Program-made: the position numbers and the translations under genes | The notes under the pieces: generated by a model | The model's database searches: none | Told to the model about the DNA's origin: nothing | The model's input: the letters and a program-made list of their open reading frames with translations, nothing else | Origin: Bog-159 sp035308525 | GTDB taxonomy: Bacteria > Acidobacteriota > Terriglobia > Bryobacterales > Bryobacteraceae | Length of the DNA: 8,378 nucleotides | Direction: 5' to 3' | Assembly: GCA_035308525.1 (NCBI GenBank) | Contig: DATGGM010000131.1 | Span: 1-8,378 of the forward strand | Shown: piece by piece, positions 1 to 5,361 of the stretch | Layout: every line of letters begins with the position of its first letter | Position numbering within the stretch: position 1 is the first letter of the stretch

Positions 1-239
1 GCGATCTCGCGCGCGGTGACGGGCAGGTGCGGGCTGTTCCCCAGATGGTCGCCAAGTATCACCAGGCGGCCGGGATCCGCGTAGGGCAAGGGGCGAAGAA
101 GAATGCCTTCGACAAGCGAGAAGATGGCAGTGGTTGCGCCAATGCCCAGCGCCAAAGCCAGCACCACCGTGAGGCTGAAGCCGGGACTCTTGCGCAATTG
201 CCGGGAAGCCTGGCGAACGTCGCGGATGAAGCTCTGCAT
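1..239 (-). CDS. ABC transporter permease, ADOP/MacB type, N-terminal fragment
   Basis: The reverse-strand frame opening at ATG 239-237 stays open to the window edge, giving 79 residues; the rest of the gene lies outside. It starts MQSFIRDVRQASRQL, followed by a hydrophobic segment at about residues 20-44 (FSLTVVLALALGIGATTAIF) and then LLRPLPYADPGRLV. The pattern of R-Q-L-R-K-S-P-G-F, one membrane helix and L-L-R-P-L-P-Y is typical of the MacB_PCD N-terminus in the ADOP permeases abundant in Acidobacteria. Those proteins sit in the inner membrane and are usually about 800 residues long. The substrate cannot be told. A GAGGTG about 8 bases upstream could serve as ribosome binding site. No PadR-type regulator, a frequent partner of ADOP genes, is seen beside it; the gene 211 bases upstream is tyrA, which looks unrelated. 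Confidence 0.82.
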   Translation of the reverse strand, partial: MQSFIRDVRQASRQLRKSPGFSLTVVLALALGIGATTAIFSLVEGILLRPLPYADPGRLVILGDHLGNSPHLPVTAREI

Positions 240-368
240 AGGGGAACACCTCGGCGGGTCCAGCACAAATTTTCTTATCTACCATGACGAACCGCGGGGA
301 CGGAAGTCACGCAGCCTGTGACGAATACTTCCCGACCCGGTGTCTGACGGGTTGGTTGCATCGGCCAA

Positions 369-386
369 ACTTCGCTCAGGATGACA
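369..386. repeat. fragment of a common intergenic repeat (GTCATCCTGAGCGAAG core)
   Basis: On the minus strand this reads TGTCATCCTGAGCGAAGT. From memory, this core begins a dispersed repeat common between genes of Acidobacteria and other soil bacteria, where it is normally followed by a second half resembling CGAAGGATC. Only the first half is visible here, so this may be a decayed copy. It lies in the 211-base gap between tyrA and the permease. Identification is by recall of the motif; a second copy in this window was not found. Confidence 0.4.
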
Positions 387-450
387 AGATTAATTGTGGT
401 GCGAACTTCAGTTATAGGGTACGAGCGGAAGACCACAGACCAATGCGGAC

Positions 451-1311
451 CTAATCCCGCCGGAACGCATTGGCCTGCTCAAACTCTTCGCGCAGGGCCG
501 GGGTGCGGAGGTTTTCGCGAATATAAGCCAGGCGCTGCTCGAGAGCCTGCAGCGCTGCTTCGATGGCAGCCGTATTGGTATGCGCGATGTCGCGCCACAT
601 GGAGAACGGGCTGGCGCCGAGCCGGGTCATTTCCCGCAAAGCGCGTCCGCCTACGTGTTTCAACTCGGGCGCGTCGCCCACCTGGTCTTCGAGCAGCGCG
701 CTCAAGGCCGTGGCCGTGAATTGCGGCAGATGGCTGACCCAGGCCACGAGTTCGTCGTGGCGCCGGGCATCGAGGTCGATGGCTTTCGATCCCATCGCCG
801 CAACCCATTGGCGCCAGTCGGCCGCCAGTTCCGCTCCGCGCGCCGATCGCTGCCACGAAGGATCGTCTGTAAACAGCCACGCCGCGCCGCGAAACAGGCT
901 GGCTTCTCCCAGGGATGCGCCGCCGCGCTCCTTGCCTGCCATGGGGTGGCCGGGCAGGAACGCGGCCCGATCCGGAGTATTGAACAGGCGTCCGGCCGCC
1001 GCGGTGATCTGTCCCTTGGTGCTGCCGACGTCGGTCACAAGGTGATGGGTTGTGAGGGCCGTCGCCAGCTGCTCCATGTAATCGAGGGTGGAATAGATCG
1101 GAACGCACAACACGACCACGTCGCTGGCGTGCGCCAGGGCGATGGCATCGGAAGCGACCAGATCGATCGCGCCCAGTGCGAGTGCCTCGCGGGCGCCCTC
1201 GACGCTGCGGTTCCAGCCCACGATGGAGCCCTTGAATCCCGACGCGCGCAGCGCCAGTCCCAGCGAGGTTCCCAGCAGGCCGGTGCCCAGGATGGCGATG
1301 CGCTCGATCAT
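451..1311 (-). CDS. tyrA: prephenate dehydrogenase (TyrA family)
   Basis: A 286-residue protein that should catalyse the NAD(P)-dependent oxidative decarboxylation of prephenate to 4-hydroxyphenylpyruvate in tyrosine biosynthesis, in the cytoplasm. The N-terminal Rossmann fold shows IAILGTGLLGTSLGLAL with G-x-G-x-x-G at residues 9-14. The signature D-V-G-S-T-K-G is at 94-100 and L-P-G-H-P-M-A-G-K-E at 119-128, with H122 the expected catalytic histidine. S-H-L-P-Q at 193-197 lies in the helical C-terminal domain, and the length is normal for a monofunctional TyrA. No chorismate mutase or ACT domain is present. The second strand ends G-W-N-R (32-35) instead of in an acidic residue, which could favour NADP; this is inference. 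The frame is open upstream to 1563, but ATG 1311 is chosen because AGGAG lies 5 bases before it and similarity to the family begins exactly there. It lies downstream of the htrA terminator, so it probably has its own promoter. Confidence 0.93.
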   Translation of the reverse strand: MIERIAILGTGLLGTSLGLALRASGFKGSIVGWNRSVEGAREALALGAIDLVASDAIALAHASDVVVLCVPIYSTLDYMEQLATALTTHHLVTDVGSTKGQITAAAGRLFNTPDRAAFLPGHPMAGKERGGASLGEASLFRGAAWLFTDDPSWQRSARGAELAADWRQWVAAMGSKAIDLDARRHDELVAWVSHLPQFTATALSALLEDQVGDAPELKHVGGRALREMTRLGASPFSMWRDIAHTNTAAIEAALQALEQRLAYIRENLRTPALREEFEQANAFRRD

Positions 1312-1664
1312 GGTTCTCCTTGTCAGGAACTGCAGGGTGGGTGATTCGTGAATCGAAGACAGGATTAGATTACGGCAAAACCCAGAATGGGCAGGTTCTC
1401 TCAAACTCGTGCAGAGGTGTCGGCTTACGGAAGAGTTTTTTTTCGAGACAAGAGCAGCGAGTTGCGATGGCGCCGCCTGGGCGGAGTGGGAGGTTAGGAA
1501 ATTCCCGCTGAGATCGAGTTTTGAGGCGCCACTCAAGCCCTCATCGATGGCTGGGCTTGACAAACCGGACCAAAAAAATGCCCGGCTGCCTTCTACGCAG
1601 CCGGGCTCGCCTCACGGGCACGGGGTGGTCCATGGGACGTTCGCGAAAATTGTGGAGCAGCGGG
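1312..1664. other. gap between tyrA and htrA
   Basis: This 353-base stretch carries no convincing gene. The open frame that continues upstream from tyrA (to 1563) has no family similarity and no ribosome binding site. It contains the htrA terminator (1572-1606), a small palindrome GATTC-GT-GAATC (1343-1354) about 30 bases upstream of tyrA, and a run of eight T at about 1437-1444 with no hairpin before it. A TAATCT at 1367-1372 (minus strand) resembles a -10 box, but no -35 box is found at the right distance. The tyrA promoter is therefore presumed to be here but is not located. Confidence 0.5.
1572..1606 (-). terminator. intrinsic terminator of htrA
   Basis: On the minus strand a perfect 10-bp stem GCCCGGCTGC / GCAGCCGGGC (positions 1606-1597 and 1589-1580) encloses a 7-base loop and is followed at once by ATTTTTTT. 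It begins 58 bases after the htrA stop codon and points in the same direction. This is a textbook Rho-independent terminator and should separate htrA transcription from tyrA. Confidence 0.9.
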
Positions 1665-3239
1665 TTATCCGTTCTGCTGGCTCGATTCCGGGTGAACGGT
1701 GCGGTAGCTGGCGTTGCCGTGAGACCACACCAGCAGCAGCACGTCCTGTCCTGCCAGGTTATGCACATCGGTGGCGAAATCGCTGGCCGACTGCGCGGGC
1801 TTGCGGTTCACTTCCATGATCACGTCGCCGGGCTGCAGGCCCGCATCGTCGGCCGGGCTGCCGGGGCGCACCTGCTGCACCACCACGCCGTGGACGCTCT
1901 CGGGCACGTTGAACTGCTGCCGCGCCGGACCATTCAGATCAGCAACGGCGATGCCGATCTTGCCCTTGTTGCTGCCGTGTTCGCCTTCATTGCCGGCTAC
2001 CTGGTTTTTGCCCTGGTACTGGCCGACGGTCAGGCTGAGTGTCATAGGCTTGCCGTCGCGCACGATGCCGAGTTTGAGAGGCGTGCCCGGAGACATTTCG
2101 CTCACCGCCATCTGCAGGCCGCTGGCGTTGGTGACCTTCTCGCCGTTCACTTCGGTCACGACGTCGCCCTGCCTGATGCCTCCCTTGCTGGCCGGGGAAT
2201 CAGGCGATACCTGGGCCACGATCGCGCCCGAAGCGTCCTTCACGTTGAAGAAGTGGGCGTTATCCGGCGTCACGTCGTTGATGTTGATTCCGAGATAGCC
2301 GTGCTCTACCTTGCCGTTCTTGATCAGCTGTTCGGCGGTCGCTTTTACGATCTGGGTGGGAATGGCGAATCCCGCGCCGGCAAAAGAACCATTGTTAGTG
2401 ATGATGAAGGTGTTGATGCCGACCAGTTCACCGTGCGAGTCCACCAGCGGGCCGCCCGAGTTGCCGGGATTGATGGCCGCATCGGTCTGGATGTATCCGC
2501 CGGGCTTGCGGGCATCATCGGAGTAGGGGTTGGGACGGTTCACCGCGCTCACAATGCCGCGGGTCACCGAGAACTGGAAGTAGCCGAAGGGACTGCCGAA
2601 GGCCAGTACCGTCTGGCCGGGTTTCAGGCGGGACGAGTCGCCCCACGCGATGCTGGGCAGATCGCCGGCGTTCACCTTGATGACGGCGAGGTCGGTGAGC
2701 TTGTCGGTGCCGATGACCTTGGCATTCAGCACCCGGCGGTCGTTCAGGGTTACGCGGATCTGGGTGGCGCCGTCGACCACGTGGTTGTTGGTGACGATGT
2801 AACCGTCAGGCGAGATGATGACGCCGCTGCCGACGCCGTGCTCGATCTGCGGCTGGCTGGGCACCTGGGGAAACATGTTGCCGAAGAACTGGCGCAGTCC
2901 GGGAGGCAGTTGCTGCATGCGGCCCTGGCCTTGTTCCTGGTCTTGGCCCTGGCCCTGGTCGTCTTCCGAAATCTCGTCTTCGCCGCGGCCGCGGGACGTA
3001 ACCGCGACGTTGACGACGGCTGGTGTCACCTTCGAGGCCACGGCTTCCATGGCCTGGTCGAGAGAGGTCAAGGCGGAAACGCTGTTGTTGTCCAGGGGCA
3101 TGGCGGCGGCGCCTGCCGCGGCATGCACCCGGCCGTGGCCGGCAAAGAACGCCGCGCCGAGCACAAATGCCCCGGCGATGGAAGCCGGAACCGCCAATTT
3201 CCTGGCATTCGCTACTAATTGATTAGTTGATACGGACAT
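1665..3239 (-). CDS. htrA: HtrA/DegP-type periplasmic serine protease with two PDZ domains
   Basis: A 524-residue envelope protease/chaperone of the Do family (peptidase S1C) that degrades or refolds misfolded exported proteins. A hydrophobic segment at about 18-33 followed by A-G-H-G-R-V-H-A-A-A (33-42) is a signal peptide or anchor. The trypsin-like domain spans about 65-305, with the triad visible: H153 in T-N-N-H-V-V-D-G, D183 in L-T-D-L-A-V-I-K, and S261 in N-P-G-N-S-G-G-P-L. PDZ1 is about 313-405 (Y-L-G-I) and PDZ2 about 427-515; the two-PDZ layout matches DegP/DegQ. A Q/G/D-rich low-complexity stretch (95-107, GQGQDQEQGQGR) precedes the protease core. The start ATG 3239 has GGAG about 10 bases upstream; a TTG at codon 15 is a weaker alternative. 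It lies 74 bases after blaR1 on the same strand, and a BlaI-like operator lies inside codons 4-9, so control by that repressor is likely (inference). It ends at a strong terminator. Confidence 0.95.
   Translation of the reverse strand: MSVSTNQLVANARKLAVPASIAGAFVLGAAFFAGHGRVHAAAGAAAMPLDNNSVSALTSLDQAMEAVASKVTPAVVNVAVTSRGRGEDEISEDDQGQGQDQEQGQGRMQQLPPGLRQFFGNMFPQVPSQPQIEHGVGSGVIISPDGYIVTNNHVVDGATQIRVTLNDRRVLNAKVIGTDKLTDLAVIKVNAGDLPSIAWGDSSRLKPGQTVLAFGSPFGYFQFSVTRGIVSAVNRPNPYSDDARKPGGYIQTDAAINPGNSGGPLVDSHGELVGINTFIITNNGSFAGAGFAIPTQIVKATAEQLIKNGKVEHGYLGININDVTPDNAHFFNVKDASGAIVAQVSPDSPASKGGIRQGDVVTEVNGEKVTNASGLQMAVSEMSPGTPLKLGIVRDGKPMTLSLTVGQYQGKNQVAGNEGEHGSNKGKIGIAVADLNGPARQQFNVPESVHGVVVQQVRPGSPADDAGLQPGDVIMEVNRKPAQSASDFATDVHNLAGQDVLLLVWSHGNASYRTVHPESSQQNG
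3213..3228. promoter_or_regulatory. putative BlaI-type operator inside the start of htrA
   Basis: The sequence TACTAATTGATTAGTT matches the form AACTA-N6-TAGTT at 9 of 10 half-site bases and has the same 6-base spacing as the two sites upstream of blaI (5160-5175, 5179-5194). It covers htrA codons 4-9, ending 8 bases from the ATG. A bound repressor here would block transcription start or elongation into htrA. It is AT-rich in a GC-rich coding region. Binding is inferred, not shown. Confidence 0.6.
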
Positions 3240-3283
3240 GGGTTGTTTTCTCCAATGAGTGAATTTCGCTTTGTTTCTGAAGT

Positions 3284-3305
3284 GGGTCGGGCTCGCGCCC
3301 GGCCC
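3284..3305 (-). other. hairpin between blaR1 and htrA
   Basis: The minus strand reads CGGGC-GCGA-GCCCG, a 5-bp stem closed by a GNRA-type tetraloop, extended past one C-A mismatch by GGG/CCC. It starts 9 bases after the blaR1 stop codon. No T-run follows, so it is not a classical terminator. It could stabilise the 3' end of the blaI-blaR1 message or cause partial termination before htrA; this is speculative. Confidence 0.3.
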
Positions 3306-3313
3306 CGATGTGT

Positions 3314-4708
3314 CTAGATCTGGATAATCAGCCAGCCATTGGGCGTGGGCACGATGGCGTAGCGGGCGGGAATGACGACCGCCCTTGCGGCGCTCCGGTC
3401 AGGCGAAACGGCCAGGACTACGCGTGGGGGTGCGGGGAAGGTTGTGACCTCGGTGAACACGATGACGGCGCGCTGATCAAAACTGGGCAAGGGGGAGGGA
3501 GCCGGCGGCGGACTCAGCTGCGCCACCTGGTTGGGAGGCGTCTGCGGCCGGCGGGCAGTTTTCAAGACGGCGTGACGCATGGGCGGGCGGGAGTGACTCT
3601 GCTGAACTGCCGGCCGAATCGAAGCGTGGGTGGGGGAGGGGGCGGGCAGGTTCGCTTTCATCAACTCGGGCGTGCCGCCGAGGGCACGCGCGACTTCATG
3701 CGGATCGAGCGACTGAGCCTGGGGCAGGGTCACATGCGTGGGCCGAAAACTGACCAGCTGCGGGCTGTGGGAAAGGGCGATGGCGCATCCCAGCGCCCCG
3801 GCCAGCACGCTGCCGGTAGCGGCGATCGCCGGCCTGCGGCCCATGGACCGCACCGGCTGGCTCACGATCCGTTGTACGCGACGAACCAGCTCGGGGCGGC
3901 GTTCCCAGAGGCCCAGCACCAGGGAGAAGCCGCGGCGGAACAATGAAAGCTCCGCCAGCCGCGTGAGGCACAAGGCGTACGCCTTGCGACCGGAATTCGA
4001 CTGCATGACGCGATCGTCGCAGGCCAGCTCGCGTTCCGCGCAGAGCCTGCGCTCCACCCACAGAAGAACGGGGTTCAGGGGAAACAGCACCAGGCCGATC
4101 TTCTGCAGCAGGTTGGTCCAGTCGTCGCCGCGGCGCAGGTGTTCCATCTCGTGGAGAACGACCTGCTCGAGTTCCTGCGCCGTCAAATGCTCGACCAGGG
4201 CCGCGGGCACCAGCACCCGCGGCCGCAGAAAGCCGAGCACGCTGGGCCTGGTCACCTCGTCGGAAGTGCAGAGCCGGGCCGCGCGCCCGCCGGGAACATC
4301 CGCCAGCAGCGCCCGCAAGCCGGGATCGACTTCCACGGGGGTTGCGCGTCCGGCGAGGCGGCGCAACTGCACAATCCCCAAAAGCAATTGCCCCGCCCGC
4401 CAGAGCGACAACGCGAGCCACACTCCTGCGACTCCCAGGCTCCAGCGCAGGTCAAGATGAACGGCCGGCAAGTGACGGCTCGGCGGCACTGCCGGGCGGC
4501 CGGCGAACATGGGGACAAAATGCAACAGCACCAGCAGGACGAATACGTTGAGCCAGACCACCGAGCGGGCAGCGGCGCTCAGTCCGGGCAGCAGGCGCAG
4601 ACAGAAGTACACGCCAACCGCCAGCACCGCCCCTTCCCAGATGGCGGAGAACAGCGCACCGGCGGCGCTGGCGGAGAGGAAGGAAAGCGCATGGACGATC
4701 GCGTTCAT
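3314..4708 (-). CDS. BlaR1-like M56 membrane metallopeptidase (signal transducer)
   Basis: A 464-residue membrane protein of peptidase family M56. In known BlaR1/MecR1 systems the membrane zinc protease is activated by an outside signal and leads to cleavage of the BlaI repressor. Hydrophobic segments lie at about 14-40, 48-68, 90-112 and 296-314. The zinc site is H-E-M-E-H (186-190) with the downstream motif E-R-E-L-A-C-D-D (225-232), E227 being the likely third ligand. R291-R292 lies just before the last membrane segment, near where BlaR1 self-cleaves in Staphylococcus; it could equally be a positive-inside signal. The C-terminal part (315-464) is short and Pro/Ser-rich and has no S-x-x-K, so the penicillin-binding sensor domain is absent and the stimulus is unknown. 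The start at 4708 is chosen because AGGAGG lies 4 bases before it and ATGA overlaps the blaI stop; the frame's extension to 4891 merely shadows blaI. Confidence 0.88.
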   Translation of the reverse strand: MNAIVHALSFLSASAAGALFSAIWEGAVLAVGVYFCLRLLPGLSAAARSVVWLNVFVLLVLLHFVPMFAGRPAVPPSRHLPAVHLDLRWSLGVAGVWLALSLWRAGQLLLGIVQLRRLAGRATPVEVDPGLRALLADVPGGRAARLCTSDEVTRPSVLGFLRPRVLVPAALVEHLTAQELEQVVLHEMEHLRRGDDWTNLLQKIGLVLFPLNPVLLWVERRLCAERELACDDRVMQSNSGRKAYALCLTRLAELSLFRRGFSLVLGLWERRPELVRRVQRIVSQPVRSMGRRPAIAATGSVLAGALGCAIALSHSPQLVSFRPTHVTLPQAQSLDPHEVARALGGTPELMKANLPAPSPTHASIRPAVQQSHSRPPMRHAVLKTARRPQTPPNQVAQLSPPPAPSPLPSFDQRAVIVFTEVTTFPAPPRVVLAVSPDRSAARAVVIPARYAIVPTPNGWLIIQI

Positions 4709-5106
4709 CGCGCCTCCTCCGCAACATCCTCGGGCATCTCGGCGATCGCCTCTTTGAGACGCCGCAATTCCTCCGAGGTAATCTCCTCGTCGCCCAGCAG
4801 TGAGAGCAGCAGCTTTTCCCGGGAATTGCCAAAGAACCGTTGCAGCACATGGCGGACTTCCGACCGGCTGGCTTCCTGCTCTCCGATGCACGAGCTGTAG
4901 AGAAATGCCCGCCCGTCTTGCCGGTGGGTAACGTAGCCCTTGGTCTCAAGGATCCGGATGGTGGTCAGCACCGACGTGTAGGCCAGCGCCCCCTCGTCGG
5001 CCGTGGCGGCCACCACATCGGCCACGGTGGACTCGCCGCGCGACCACAAGACTCGCATGAGCCTCAGTTCGGCGGGAGTCAGCGTAATGGATCTCTTTGG
5101 CGGCAT
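4705..5106 (-). CDS. BlaI/MecI/CopY-family transcriptional repressor
   Basis: A 133-residue cytoplasmic DNA-binding protein of normal length for the BlaI family. The winged helix-turn-helix spans about 9-75: L-T-P-A-E-L-R-L-M-R-V-L-W opens it, T-V-A-D-V-V is the second helix, and Y-T-S-V-L-T-T-I-R-I-L-E-T-K-G-Y-V (43-59) carries the recognition helix and turn. The C-terminal part (about 80-130) should be the dimerisation region. R-F-F-G-N-S at 90-95 sits near where BlaI proteins are cut by their partner protease (family knowledge; cleavage here is inferred). An AGGA lies about 6 bases before the ATG. The stop overlaps the blaR1 start as ATGA, implying translational coupling. Two matching operators lie 53-88 bases upstream, as expected for autorepression. 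No beta-lactamase gene is present nearby. Confidence 0.93.
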   Translation of the reverse strand: MPPKRSITLTPAELRLMRVLWSRGESTVADVVAATADEGALAYTSVLTTIRILETKGYVTHRQDGRAFLYSSCIGEQEASRSEVRHVLQRFFGNSREKLLLSLLGDEEITSEELRRLKEAIAEMPEDVAEEAR

Positions 5107-5151
5107 TTTTTTCCTGGCTTTGGAGTGACGTCCGTGGCCTGTTACGTTTTT

Positions 5152-5180
5152 AGACTACCAACTAATAATCTAGTTAACAA
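5152..5180 (-). promoter_or_regulatory. candidate promoter of blaI-blaR1
   Basis: On the minus strand TTGTTA (5180-5175) and TAGTCT (5157-5152) are separated by exactly 17 bases. The -35 is fair, the -10 poor (three of six consensus bases). An A-rich tract lies just upstream (about 5195-5217). The candidate overlaps operator 1 fully and touches operator 2, which would fit repression by promoter occlusion. Offered as a candidate only. Confidence 0.35.
5160..5175. promoter_or_regulatory. putative BlaI operator 1 upstream of blaI
   Basis: AACTAATAATCTAGTT is an inverted repeat AACTA-N6-TAGTT in which inner bases also partly pair. It lies 53 bases upstream of the blaI start and 19 bases (same-face spacing, about two helical turns) from operator 2. 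BlaI-family repressors bind such dyads as dimers. Confidence 0.7.
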
Positions 5181-5194
5181 CTAATTTTCTAGTT
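5179..5194. promoter_or_regulatory. putative BlaI operator 2 upstream of blaI
   Basis: AACTAATTTTCTAGTT repeats the exact half-sites and 6-base spacer of operator 1, beginning three bases after it. Tandem operators in front of the repressor gene are the usual arrangement in BlaI/BlaR1 systems and support autoregulation. Confidence 0.7.
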
Positions 5195-5278
5195 TTATCT
5201 TTTGTTTTATTTTTCTGCGTTCCCTGCCGTGGCTGCCGACTCGCGAGCGATGAAACCAGCCGGGGGTGAGTGGAGCTT

Positions 5279-5312
5279 TGCCTCCCACATCTCAAAATCG
5301 AGATGTGGGGCA
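5279..5312. repeat. REP-like palindrome between tonB-like gene and blaI
   Basis: A perfect 10-bp stem CCCACATCTC / GAGATGTGGG (5284-5293, 5300-5309) surrounds a 6-base loop, and it extends outward to TGC/GCA with a two-base bulge. The minus strand begins GGGTGCCCCACATCTC, resembling a REP-like family that I recall from Acidobacteria intergenic DNA. No T-run follows on either strand, so a standard terminator is unlikely, though it lies about 50 bases past the tonB-like stop. Confidence 0.55.
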
Positions 5313-5361
5313 CCCAGATTTCATCGATCCAGTGGGGCGCGGGGTGAATTGACCACTCACT

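Noticed and set aside
335..352. Possible terminator ACCCG-N8-CGGGT after tyrA
   Set aside because: Only a 5-bp stem with a large loop and no T-run on the minus strand; too weak to call.
1431..1447. Run of eight T on the plus strand as a terminator
   Set aside because: No stem precedes it and no plus-strand gene lies upstream.
1312..1563. 84-codon N-terminal extension of TyrA
   Set aside because: TyrA similarity starts exactly at MIERIAILGTG, with AGGAG 5 bases before that ATG; the extension has no family pattern.
1521..3218. Long plus-strand open frame of 565 codons opposite htrA
   Set aside because: It is the antisense shadow of htrA, whose catalytic triad and PDZ domains are unmistakable. 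The antisense translation resembles no family and is His/Asp/Val-rich, as expected for the reverse of GC-rich coding sequence.
3696..4421. Arg/Gly-rich minus-strand open frame of 241 codons within the BlaR1-like gene, and similar plus-strand frames
   Set aside because: Out-of-frame shadows with skewed composition, no ribosome binding site and no recognisable domain.
4709..4891. 61-codon N-terminal extension of the BlaR1-like protein
   Set aside because: It lies wholly inside blaI in another frame; the ATGA overlap and the AGGAGG before 4708 fix the start.
3314..5106. Beta-lactam resistance locus
   Set aside because: The BlaR1-like protein has no penicillin-binding domain and no beta-lactamase gene is in the window, so resistance annotation is not supported.
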